Positions 7,742 to 14,645 of a stretch of DNA of 16,369 nt are shown one piece after another. Under the pieces are notes generated by a model, which saw only the letters and a list, made by a program, of their open reading frames with translations, had not been told where the DNA came from and did no database searches. The stretch is from Anammoximicrobium sp964409865 (lineage in GTDB: Bacteria; Planctomycetota; Planctomycetia; Pirellulales; Pirellulaceae): NCBI GenBank assembly GCA_964409865.1, contig CAYPGE010000188.1, forward strand, positions 1-16,369, read 5' to 3'. Numbering within the stretch: the first letter of the stretch is position 1; each line of letters begins with the position of its first letter. The position numbers were made by a program, and so were the translations under genes.

Positions 7742-9001
7742 ATGACCACCCGTCGAAACTTCCTCCAGTGCGCCGGAGCCGCGGTCGCAGCGCCGCTGGT
7801 GCTGCCGGCACGCGTCCTGTTTGGCGCCAGCACGCCCAGCCAACGCGTCACCACCGCCTTCATCGGCGTCGGCGGGCAGGGCAGCGGGTTGCTCGGCGGC
7901 TTTCTGGGCGTAGACAGTTGCCAGGTGCTGGCCGTCTGCGACCCGTTCCAGGACCGGCGCGAATCGCGCGCGGAGATGGTCGATCATCGCTACGGCGCGA
8001 AGGGCTGCAAAGCGTATAAGGATTTCCGCGAAGTCCTGGCTCGCGACGACATCGACGCCGTCGTCGTTGCCACGCCCGATCACTGGCACGTCCCGATCTC
8101 GCTGGCGGCCGTGCGGGCGGGCAAGGATGTGTATTGCGAGAAACCGTTGGGCCTGTGCATCGAGCAGAACAAGGCGTTGCGCGCCGCGATCCACCAGTAC
8201 GCCGCGATCTTCCAGTACGGCACTCAACAGCGTTGTTTTAGCTCGCATTGCGGTTTCGCCTGCGAGCTGGTCCGCAACGGGTACATCGGCGAGGTGAAAG
8301 CCGTCCACGTCATCGCCCCCAACGGCGCTCGCGGTGGCGACCCGACTCCGCAGCCGGTGCCGGAGGGCCTGGATTACGACCTCTGGCTCGGCCCGGCCCC
8401 CGTCAAGCCGTACACGCGGGATCGCGTCATCGGCGGCGGACGCTGGCACATCTACGACTACGCGATCGGTTTCATCGCCGGTTGGGGCGCCCACCCGCAG
8501 GACATCGCCCACTGGGGCTATCCGCACATCCCGGTGGAATACGAAGGCACCGGCGTGATACCGACGGAAGGGCTGTTCGACACGGTCGTCGATTGGGACG
8601 TCAAGGGGCGGTACGCCAGCGGCGCCGAGTTCACGCTCAAGGCCGGCTCGGACCTGACCACGTTCGTCGGCACCGAGGGCTGGGTCCGGGCGGGCCGCGG
8701 CCGGCAGACGTTGGCCGCCGAGCCGGCGTCGCTGTTGGACGTGAAGATCAAGCCGGACGAAATCCATCTCCTGCAGGAGAACCACCACTACGCCAACTTC
8801 ATCCACGGCTGCCTGGCCCGCAAAACGCCGGCCAGCGACATCGACTCGGCAGTCCAGTCCGATTTCATCAGCCACCTGGGGGACATCGCCATCCGCACCG
8901 GCCGCAAGATCCGCTGGGACCCGGCCCAGGAAACGATCGTCGACGACGATACCGCCGCCCGCATGATGCACCGCGCCATGCGCGCGCCATGGAGCTTGTA
9001 A
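7742..9001 (+). CDS. Gfo/Idh/MocA-family oxidoreductase with Tat signal
   Basis: This is an NAD(P)-dependent sugar or polyol dehydrogenase-type protein, 419 residues long, predicted to be exported folded. The N-terminus TTRRNFLQCAGAAVAAP is a twin-arginine leader. The Rossmann domain follows with GVGGQGSG (42-49). Next come VVVATPDHWHVPISLAAVRA (107-126) and the family EKP motif (Glu133-Lys134-Pro135 in YCEKPLG). The C-terminal domain carries GWGAHPQDIAHWG (247-259), where family members place catalytic Lys/Asp/His groups. It fits the planctomycete subgroup of secreted Gfo/Idh/MocA proteins, whose substrates are mostly unknown. ATG 7742 follows TTAGGAGC. A -10-like TATGAT at 7704 has no good -35. 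It sits between the ThuA hairpin and an isomerase-like fragment, consistent with sugar processing in the periplasm. Confidence 0.92.
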   Translation: MTTRRNFLQCAGAAVAAPLVLPARVLFGASTPSQRVTTAFIGVGGQGSGLLGGFLGVDSCQVLAVCDPFQDRRESRAEMVDHRYGAKGCKAYKDFREVLARDDIDAVVVATPDHWHVPISLAAVRAGKDVYCEKPLGLCIEQNKALRAAIHQYAAIFQYGTQQRCFSSHCGFACELVRNGYIGEVKAVHVIAPNGARGGDPTPQPVPEGLDYDLWLGPAPVKPYTRDRVIGGGRWHIYDYAIGFIAGWGAHPQDIAHWGYPHIPVEYEGTGVIPTEGLFDTVVDWDVKGRYASGAEFTLKAGSDLTTFVGTEGWVRAGRGRQTLAAEPASLLDVKIKPDEIHLLQENHHYANFIHGCLARKTPASDIDSAVQSDFISHLGDIAIRTGRKIRWDPAQETIVDDDTAARMMHRAMRAPWSL

Positions 9002-9033
9002 CTCAGCTGGCATCAGAAAGGCGGAACTGATGT

Positions 9034-9642
9034 TTGTTCGCTCGACTGTTCAACACCAGCGACTTCGACGATCTGGAGCGGGCGGCGGCGCTGTTGCGCG
9101 TGGTCCCGCTGCTGCGGCAGAGTCGCGTCCTGGTCTCGCCGCCCTTCAAGGGCACGCCTGAATCCTTCGAGCCGGAGAAGGTCAAGGAGCGTCTCGGGGT
9201 CGAACTGGTGGCGATCCCCGACGGCCGCTACGACGAAGTCCTCACGGGGGTGGACGCGGCGGTCGCCGAGGCGGACGCCACACGGTGGATCGACGGGGCC
9301 AAGCAAGTCGTCGAGCCGACGCGCGAGGACGTCGTCAAGGCGGCGCAGGCCAGCCTGGCACAGGAACGTCTGATCGCCGAGCACGGCGTTCAAGCGTTGT
9401 GCGTCGGGACCTGCATGCGCTGGCTGCCGCGTGGTTTTCCCTGCCTGGGTTTCATGTGGCTGAACGGCCGGGGGATCCCGGCGGCGTGCGACGGAGACGC
9501 GGATTGCGTGTGGACCATGCTGATGATGCAGCACGCCTTCAACCGGGCCGGCTTGTTGGGCAACGCCGCCGGCGTGGACATGTCCCGGAACGCCTTTCAC
9601 CTGGCCCACCTGCTGGGCCTGCGGCTGGTGGAAGAAGTCTAG
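9034..9642 (+). CDS. Truncated L-fucose isomerase-like ORF, probable gene remnant
   Basis: The 202-residue reading frame resembles the middle of L-fucose/arabinose isomerase-like proteins, which are usually 400-500 residues. The similar parts are EADATRWIDGAKQVVEP (79-95), a helix around QERLIAEHG, GFPCLGFMWLNGRGIPAAC (134-152) and WTMLMMQHAFNRAGLLG. The expected N-terminal domain is missing. The expected C-terminal catalytic part ends abruptly after NAFHLAHLLG, where relatives read LAHC and continue. A good ribosome binding site (AAAGGCGG, 9017-9024) faces an ATG at 9030, but that ATG is one frame off. The conserved frame opens only at TTG 9034, straight after an in-frame TGA (9028-9030). 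This suggests a deletion that joined the old start to mid-gene sequence. A short functional product from TTG cannot be excluded. A 121-bp element begins 6 bp after its stop. Confidence 0.55.
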   Translation: MFARLFNTSDFDDLERAAALLRVVPLLRQSRVLVSPPFKGTPESFEPEKVKERLGVELVAIPDGRYDEVLTGVDAAVAEADATRWIDGAKQVVEPTREDVVKAAQASLAQERLIAEHGVQALCVGTCMRWLPRGFPCLGFMWLNGRGIPAACDGDADCVWTMLMMQHAFNRAGLLGNAAGVDMSRNAFHLAHLLGLRLVEEV

Positions 9643-9648
9643 TTCGCC

Positions 9649-9769
9649 CTAGTGCGTCGTCCAGACTAAAAGGTGGGGTAAGCTTCCAGCTTGCCATCAA
9701 CAAATCGCCGCAAGCTGGAAGCTTACGCCACTTCCGCTACCCCAACATTTGGCCTGGACGCCGCACTAG
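9649..9769. repeat. 121-bp inverted-repeat (MITE/REP-like) element, copy 2
   Basis: The ends are CTAGTGCGTCGTCCAG (9649-9664) and, in inverse, CTAGTGCGGCGTCCAG (9754-9769), matching at 15 of 16. The imperfect inverted repeat continues for about 32 bp. Inner arms (about 9673-9694 and 9710-9731) pair around a 15-nt loop. The element fills the gap between two convergent genes, and its final CTA (9766-9768) is the TAG stop codon of the minus-strand gene. The CTAG ends recall the IS630-type target, which is an inference. Confidence 0.87.
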
Positions 9770-11298
9770 TTGGCCGGGAACTGCAGGTCGCGGCCGGCCA
9801 GAAAGCGCATCAGCCAGCCCACGGCGCGGAAGTAGACCATCATGCAGGCGACCATCGCCGCCGCGCCCACCAGCCCGGCGACGAAGTTGCCGGTAAGGCT
9901 GATGTAGAACCCGATCAGGCCGCCGACGGAGAACATGCCGGTGATCAGGTAGGTCAGGCTCCACGGGTGCGGCCGCTCCGGGATGCCGCCCCAGACCTCG
10001 TTGGACAGCGGGGCCAGCGGCGAGTTGGACTCGAACATCGACACCAGGATCGGCGGAAACAGGGCTACGAACGACACGGCGGCGGTCAGCAGGAGCGTAC
10101 CGCCGACTCCGGCCAACGATAGCACGATCCCCAAAGCCGCGCCGGGCAGAGCCGCCGCAATCGCCGCGCTGACGATGTAATGGACCCGCCCCCATTTCAG
10201 GAAGTTCACGCCCGGCCAGTTCTCGATCTTCAAAAGCCCGTTGGACGAGTCCTGAACCAGCGCCAGGCCGCAAGCCGCCGCGGCATACAAGAACGTGAGC
10301 CCGACAACGGCCAGGGCGGCCGTCGCCACCAGGCTGATCGCTTCGCCGAGCAGGGCCGAGCCGCCTTCGGGGGGGGCAATCCGAGTGATCCGTTGGAGCA
10401 GGAGCACGGCCAACTGAAACCACACGGCCAGGATTCCCAACCGAACCAGGGCGCGCCGGTCGGCGAAAAACGCGAACAACCCCTGCGTGAACCGCTCGGC
10501 GGAATTCTCGCGTGCTTCCGCCTCTTCCGCTTCCTGTTCGGCTCGCGCTTTTTCCAACAGCCTCCGGGCGGCGGCTTGCATGACGGTGAGCCCGCCCAGC
10601 GCGCCGGCGGCGCCGGTCGGCGTTCCGACGGGGGAGCCCTCGGCGAGCGTCTTCGGCGGCACGTAAGTCGCCGACGGCACTTCGACAGGCTCGCTCAACT
10701 TGAACAACTCCGCCTCTTCGTATTCCACGGGCTTGGCCTGCTTGCGGACCGGCGGAGGCTTGACAAGCACCGGCGAGTGGCAGTCGGGGCACTTGACGGT
10801 CTGGCCGATTTGCCTGCGCCGCGCGTGCAGCCGCGTCCCGCACACGTGGCAATCCACGCCGATCTCCTCGTCCTCCGACGGAGTGCTGGCGCGGAGCGCC
10901 GGCCGCAGCGGTTCGGCGTCTGCACCGGGTTGCGGCCACACCGGGCCCACGTCGATCGCTGCCGCAGGGCTCGCCGCTGTCGGCGCCGGTGCCGGCGCGG
11001 CGGCCGGGGGACGCGCCGCAGACGTGACCGGCGACGCTGCCGGACGGCCGGGCGGCGCTACGGCCGGCGGCCGCGGGACGGGGGCAGTCGGCGATGGCGG
11101 GGCCGGGACAGTCGCCGGCCGATTGGCCGCTTCGGGCACGTTGGACGGCGCCGCCACGCCGCCCGGAGCGATCATCTCCGCATTGCACCGTGGACAACGG
11201 CACTTCTGCCCGGCCTGCATCGCCGGAACTTTCACATTCCCGCCGCACTGCGGACAGGGAAACCGAATCGGTGCACTGGATTGGCTGCTCACCGCCAC
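9766..11298 (-). CDS. Double zinc-ribbon, multi-pass membrane protein of unknown function
   Basis: The product has two Cys4 zinc ribbons. Counting from the GTG start, they are CPQC...CPRC (Cys15/18/35/38) and CHVC...CPDC (Cys150/153/170/173). A Pro/Ala-rich linker of about 100 residues joins them. A charged helix rich in Glu/Ala/Arg follows (LLEKARAEQEAEEAEARENS), and then about six or seven hydrophobic segments across the C-terminal ~230 residues. This is a typical planctomycete architecture with no known role; zinc binding and inner-membrane location are inferred. The longest frame starts at TTG 11325, but the GTG at 11298 is preferred because GAGG lies 5 bases ahead. A further GTG at 11292 is possible. 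The stop codon is inside the 121-bp repeat end, so the last residues (LQFPAN) may have been reshaped by that insertion. Confidence 0.78.
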   Translation of the reverse strand: MAVSSQSSAPIRFPCPQCGGNVKVPAMQAGQKCRCPRCNAEMIAPGGVAAPSNVPEAANRPATVPAPPSPTAPVPRPPAVAPPGRPAASPVTSAARPPAAAPAPAPTAASPAAAIDVGPVWPQPGADAEPLRPALRASTPSEDEEIGVDCHVCGTRLHARRRQIGQTVKCPDCHSPVLVKPPPVRKQAKPVEYEEAELFKLSEPVEVPSATYVPPKTLAEGSPVGTPTGAAGALGGLTVMQAAARRLLEKARAEQEAEEAEARENSAERFTQGLFAFFADRRALVRLGILAVWFQLAVLLLQRITRIAPPEGGSALLGEAISLVATAALAVVGLTFLYAAAACGLALVQDSSNGLLKIENWPGVNFLKWGRVHYIVSAAIAAALPGAALGIVLSLAGVGGTLLLTAAVSFVALFPPILVSMFESNSPLAPLSNEVWGGIPERPHPWSLTYLITGMFSVGGLIGFYISLTGNFVAGLVGAAAMVACMMVYFRAVGWLMRFLAGRDLQFPAN

Positions 11299-11339
11299 AA
11301 CCGCCTCGACTTCTCGTGGTGCCAAACGACAACTCGGCT

Positions 11340-11367
11340 ATTCTATCCGACGGCCCGACGGCTACAA
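11340..11367 (-). promoter_or_regulatory. Weak candidate promoter for the zinc-ribbon membrane protein
   Basis: On the minus strand TTGTAG (11362-11367), a 16-bp spacer and TAGAAT (11340-11345, 5 of 6) would start transcription near 11333. That is only about 8 bases before the TTG at 11325, which favours the GTG start at 11298. The -35 is poor. Confidence 0.25.
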
Positions 11368-11389
11368 TGGTCGAAAACGCGAAATGGCC

Positions 11390-11474
11390 TTTCGCGAAAA
11401 GGGGACAGGACCCTTTTGCCGCAGCGGCCCGGAGGGTGCTTCGCACAAAAGGGTCCTGTCCCCTTTTCGCGAAA
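11390..11474. repeat. Perfect 29-bp inverted repeat with two inner mini-hairpins
   Basis: Arms 11390-11418 and 11446-11474 are exact reverse complements, with core AAAAGGGGACAGGACCC and CGCGAAA at the ends. The 27-nt centre holds two more small palindromes, GCCGC-A-GCGGC and GTGC-TTC-GCAC, so the whole can be drawn as a three-way junction. It lies 40 bp upstream of the next gene's ATG. No T-run follows. It is probably a REP-like or decayed mobile unit; a cruciform or transcript-processing role is conjecture. Confidence 0.85.
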
Positions 11475-11514
11475 CCTGATTTAGTTGCCGATATCCAGCG
11501 AGAGGACGCCCCCC

Positions 11515-12624
11515 ATGCAGTTCGCACCAAGAGTCTGGATCGTCACCTTCGCCTGTTGGTCTGCCCTGGCCACGTTGGCTGCCGCTCAGCAGAAACGGCC
11601 GCATATCGAGATTCGAGGCTTGTACGGCGGGGCCCCTGATGAAGCGTTCCTGCAGGGCAAGACGTTCCGGCATTACGGGATCAACGCCATCTGGATGGGC
11701 TCCGGCGGTTTGACCGCAGAGCGCCTCGCGTCGCTCAAGAAGCAGGGCGCGCGGGTGTTTGCGGAGTTCAATACGATGCACCTTGCCGGCTACTTGAAAG
11801 ACCATCCGGACGCGGCCCCTGTCGGCGCCGACGGCCAGGTCTGCCCGCCGCCGCACGGCTGGCAAGGAATCTGCCCCACGCATCCCGGCTATCGGCAGTC
11901 GCGGATGGACGATTTCCGCAGGGTGCTGCGCGACTTCGAGATCGACGGAATCTGGCTCGACTATCACCACAGCCACGCCAGTTGGGAACGAGCCGAGCCG
12001 GACATGCCTGACACATGTTTCTGCCGGCGCTGTGTCGATCGGTTCGCACGCGAAACCAACACCCCGTTGCCGGACGAGCCTCTGCCGCAGTTGGCCCAAC
12101 GGCTGCTGGGCCAACATGCGGACGCCTGGGTGCAGTGGCGCTGCGACGTGTTCACCGATTGGGTGCGCGAGTTCCGGTCGATTCTGGACGAGACGCGTCC
12201 CAAGGCGTTGCTCGGCACCTTTCACTGCCCCTGGACGGAGGCCGATTTCGACGGTGCGCTGCGCCGCAAGCTGGCGATCGACTTGAAAGCCCAGGCCCGG
12301 TACATCGACGTCCTGAGCATCATGCCCTATCACGCCCGGTTTGGGCACGCGGCCGATCCGTCGTGGATCTCGCGGCAGACGGCCTGGTTGGGCAGGCACC
12401 TGGGAATCCGCGGCGAGCCCGGCGGACGAAACAGGATCTGGCCCATCGTGCAATTGGCCGATTGGGGCGAGTCCGTGCCGGTCGAACAGGTACCGCAGGT
12501 GCTGGATCACGGCACGCGTCTGCCCGCCACAGGCGTCATGGTCTTCAGCTGGGGCTCGCTGCGCAAACAGCCTGACAAAGTCGATGCGATGTTCGAGGTG
12601 TTCCGGGCCATCCGGCCGGATTGA
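11515..12624 (+). CDS. Secreted glycosidase-like TIM-barrel protein (putative)
   Basis: The 369-residue product has a Sec signal peptide (1-24, ending LAAA). It continues as a likely (beta/alpha)8 barrel, with strand-like segments INAIWMGSGG (56-65), ARVFAEFNTMH (79-89), FEIDGIWLDYHHSH (141-154), LLGTFHCPW (232-240), YIDVLSIMPY (263-272) and IWPIVQLAD (308-316). GIWLDYHH followed by DTCFCRRC (Cys168/170/173) is typical of uncharacterised glycosidase-like families, where Asp at the end of the fourth strand and a small Cys cluster are common; Asp149 is a candidate catalytic residue. The substrate is unknown. ATG 11515 has GAGAGG (11500-11505) upstream. The UroD-like gene starts 26 bp after its stop, so the two are probably co-transcribed. 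The hydrolase assignment is from fold resemblance only. Confidence 0.72.
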   Translation: MQFAPRVWIVTFACWSALATLAAAQQKRPHIEIRGLYGGAPDEAFLQGKTFRHYGINAIWMGSGGLTAERLASLKKQGARVFAEFNTMHLAGYLKDHPDAAPVGADGQVCPPPHGWQGICPTHPGYRQSRMDDFRRVLRDFEIDGIWLDYHHSHASWERAEPDMPDTCFCRRCVDRFARETNTPLPDEPLPQLAQRLLGQHADAWVQWRCDVFTDWVREFRSILDETRPKALLGTFHCPWTEADFDGALRRKLAIDLKAQARYIDVLSIMPYHARFGHAADPSWISRQTAWLGRHLGIRGEPGGRNRIWPIVQLADWGESVPVEQVPQVLDHGTRLPATGVMVFSWGSLRKQPDKVDAMFEVFRAIRPD

Positions 12625-12650
12625 TCATATCGAAGGGAAGGTGTCATTCC

Positions 12651-13958
12651 ATGCTGCACGATCCCAGCCACTATGAACCGCCGCCGATCGCGGAGGAGAT
12701 CAAGTTGCGTCCGGGGGACAAGGACGTTCTGCGCCGGTTGGGAGGCGAATTGGCCGAGATTGCGGCGCTGAGCGTACACCAGGACAAGGCCCGCTTGTGG
12801 CAGCAGCTGAACGATCTGCAGTCCGCACGGCCGATGGTCTGGATCAACGAGATCCCCTGGCACGAAATGAACGTCGACGACGAGTTGACGCTGCAGACCG
12901 AGCATCCTTGGGCGCGGGATCAGGAGCGGGAACTGCGGCGCACGATCTACCAGTGGCGGCACTTCCCCGGCGACATGATCGTCAGCGACTACCTCGCTTG
13001 CCCGCTGGCCGTCCACAGCACCGACTTTGGGATCATCGAAGACGTGGATGTCGTCAAGACGGACGAAGCGAGCGACATCGTGTCGCGGCACTTCCACATC
13101 CAGATCCGCGACTTTCCCGATCTGGAAAAGATCAAAATGCCCGTGGTGAGCCACAACGAAGCCGCCACGCACTATCGCTACCAGGCCATGTGCGAAGTGT
13201 TCGCTGACATCCTGCCGGTCAGGAAAGTCGGCCAGACGCACATCTGGTTCACGCCCTGGGACTACCTGTGCCGCTGGTGGGGCATCCAAGAGGCGATGAT
13301 GGATTTGATCGAACGCCCGGATCTGGTCAACGCGGGCGTCGAACGGATGGTCGACGCCTGGATGGTCGAGTTGGACCAGTTCGTCGCCCTGCACGCACTG
13401 GCCCTGGACTGCAACAACACCCGCATCGGCTCGGGCGGTTACGGCTATACGCGCGAGTTGCCGGGCGCCGATTACGATCCGGATTCTGTCAAGCCGCACA
13501 ACATGTGGGGCTGCTCCAACGCCCAGGTGTTTTCCGAAGTTTCGCCGCAGATGCACTGGGAATTTGCCCTCCGGCACGAGTTGCGGTGGCTGGAACGTTG
13601 GGGCCTGACGTATTACGGCTGTTGCGAACCGCTGCACCAGAAGATCGATCTGCTGCGGAAGATTCCGAACCTGCGAAAGCTGTCGGCCAGTCCGCGTTGC
13701 GATTCGCGCCGCGTAGTCCAGGAAGTCGGTACCGACTATGTGCTGAGCCGCAAGCCGAATCCGGCGATTCTGGCCGAGGACGACTGGCAACCCGAGCGGG
13801 CGCGGCAGGAAATGGTCGAGTTTCTGGAAGTCGCCCGCGGCTGCCACGTGGAGTTGATCATGAAAGACATCTCCACGGTCCGCTACCAGCCGCAACGGCT
13901 GTGGGAATGGGCCACGATCGCGATGGAAGTGGCGGAGGAGTATGCGAGTGACCGGTGA
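12651..13958 (+). CDS. UroD-like (uroporphyrinogen decarboxylase-fold) protein 1
   Basis: The 435-residue cytoplasmic protein appears to belong to the broad UroD/MtaA/CmuA-like group, whose members include corrinoid-linked methyltransferases; it is not the haem enzyme HemE. Supporting segments are IWFTPWDYLCRWWGIQEAMMDLIERPDLV (a UroD-like helix pair near 198-226), WEFALRHELRWLERWGLTYYGCCEPLHQ (303-330), and LRKLSASPRCD near 341-351. Methyltransferase relatives bind zinc through His-x-Cys; here the spot reads Gly-Cys-Cys (323-325), so the metal site, if present, differs. ATG 12651 follows GGGAAGGTG; a longer TTG frame begins at 12621 without support. Its TGA stop (13956-13958) and the last residues (about SDR) come from the heptamer array, so the native C-terminus probably ended near EEYA. 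Substrate unknown. Confidence 0.74.
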   Translation: MLHDPSHYEPPPIAEEIKLRPGDKDVLRRLGGELAEIAALSVHQDKARLWQQLNDLQSARPMVWINEIPWHEMNVDDELTLQTEHPWARDQERELRRTIYQWRHFPGDMIVSDYLACPLAVHSTDFGIIEDVDVVKTDEASDIVSRHFHIQIRDFPDLEKIKMPVVSHNEAATHYRYQAMCEVFADILPVRKVGQTHIWFTPWDYLCRWWGIQEAMMDLIERPDLVNAGVERMVDAWMVELDQFVALHALALDCNNTRIGSGGYGYTRELPGADYDPDSVKPHNMWGCSNAQVFSEVSPQMHWEFALRHELRWLERWGLTYYGCCEPLHQKIDLLRKIPNLRKLSASPRCDSRRVVQEVGTDYVLSRKPNPAILAEDDWQPERARQEMVEFLEVARGCHVELIMKDISTVRYQPQRLWEWATIAMEVAEEYASDR

Positions 13959-14143
13959 TCGGTGATCGGTGATCGGTGACCGGTGATCGGTGATCGGTGA
14001 TCGGTGACCGGTGACCGGTGATCGGTGATCGGTGACCGGTGACCGGTGATCGGTGACTGGTGACTGGTGACTGGTGACCGGTGATCGGTGACCGGTGACC
14101 GGTGATCGGTGACCGGTGATCGGTGACTGGTGATCGGTGACCG
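13948..14143. repeat. Heptamer tandem array, 28 copies of GTGAYYG
   Basis: There are twenty-eight back-to-back 7-bp units with no gap. The variable two bases are TC in 13 units, CC in 11 and CT in 4. A degenerate 29th unit, ATTACCG, follows. The plus strand has TGA in every unit, so it closes all three reading frames within 21 bp, while the minus strand is open in all three. It overlaps the end of the upstream UroD-like gene. It is not a CRISPR array because there are no spacers. Confidence 0.97.
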
Positions 14144-14168
14144 ATTACCGAACCCCGGAGGGTGAACG

Positions 14169-14615
14169 ATGCAACATGCGGAGAGTTTTCGGGACTTGGT
14201 CGTGTACCAGAAGGCGCGCGCAGTGGCCCGGCGGTTCTTTGATTTGTCCAAAGCGTTTCCGCAGGAGGAGAGGTATTCGCTCACCGATCAAGGCCGTCGG
14301 TCTTCCCGTTCAATCGGCGCACAAATTGCCGAGGCGTGGGCGAAACGCGCCTACGAAAAACACTTTGTGAGCAAATTGACTGATGCGGACGGCGAGCAGC
14401 AGGAGACGCAGCACTGGGTTGACACGGCGCTGGACTGCGCGTATCTGACTCGGCAGGCACAAGACGAACTTGTTGAGGAACTCGAGCGGATCGGCCGAAT
14501 GCTGCATTCGATGATCGACAAAGCCGACCAGTTCTGCGGTGCCACCATCCGCTACGTCCGCGACGATGCAGAGCGATACTTCGCCGATCAGCCCCGAGAA
14601 TTAGATGATCGCTGA
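14169..14615 (+). CDS. Four-helix bundle protein (S23/IVP, bAvd-like family)
   Basis: This 148-residue protein matches the four-helix bundle family first described from 23S rRNA intervening sequences (S23/IVP) and related to the bAvd accessory proteins of diversity-generating retroelements. Helix 1 carries FRDLVVYQKARAVARRFFDLSKAFPQEERYSLTDQGRRSSRSIGAQIAEAWAKR, the family signature (the F-DL-V-QKA start near 7-16, then EERY-LT-Q-RR-S-SI---IAE). Helices 2-4 follow, with EELERIGRMLHSMI (103-116) near the usual end. It has about 25 extra C-terminal residues. The ATG follows GGAGGG (14157-14162) with 6-bp spacing. It lies between inverted heptamer arrays inside an operon of UroD-like genes. No rRNA, reverse transcriptase or variable repeat is in the window, so its role here is unknown. 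Confidence 0.9.
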   Translation: MQHAESFRDLVVYQKARAVARRFFDLSKAFPQEERYSLTDQGRRSSRSIGAQIAEAWAKRAYEKHFVSKLTDADGEQQETQHWVDTALDCAYLTRQAQDELVEELERIGRMLHSMIDKADQFCGATIRYVRDDAERYFADQPRELDDR

Positions 14616-14644
14616 CCGACAACCGATTACCGACAACCGATCAC
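14610..14644. repeat. Right-hand inverted heptamer block, 5 degenerate units
   Basis: The units read CGCTGAC, CGACAAC, CGATTAC, CGACAAC and CGATCAC. In reverse complement they follow the GTGATCG pattern of the left array. ACCGATTACCGA occurs both at 14140-14151 and at 14622-14633, giving a 12-bp direct repeat on both sides of the four-helix gene. The block overlaps that gene's stop codon and ends one base before the next gene's ATG. Confidence 0.8.
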
Positions 14645-14645
14645 C

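Noticed and set aside
9737..11530. Minus-strand ORF of 597 aa
   Set aside because: It overlaps the zinc-ribbon membrane protein in another frame and reads as Arg/Gly/Ala-rich shadow sequence; the 9766-11298 frame has real motifs.
13948..14143. CRISPR array
   Set aside because: The units are 7 bp and contiguous with no spacers, and there are no cas genes.
13883..14284. Minus-strand ORF of 133 aa through the heptamer array
   Set aside because: Its repetitive peptide (SPITDHRSPVTDH-like) follows from the array's period and the absence of stops on that strand; it overlaps two plus-strand genes and has no ribosome binding site.
14169..14615. Diversity-generating retroelement based on the bAvd-like protein
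   Set aside because: There is no reverse transcriptase, template repeat or variable repeat in the window; four-helix-bundle proteins also occur alone.
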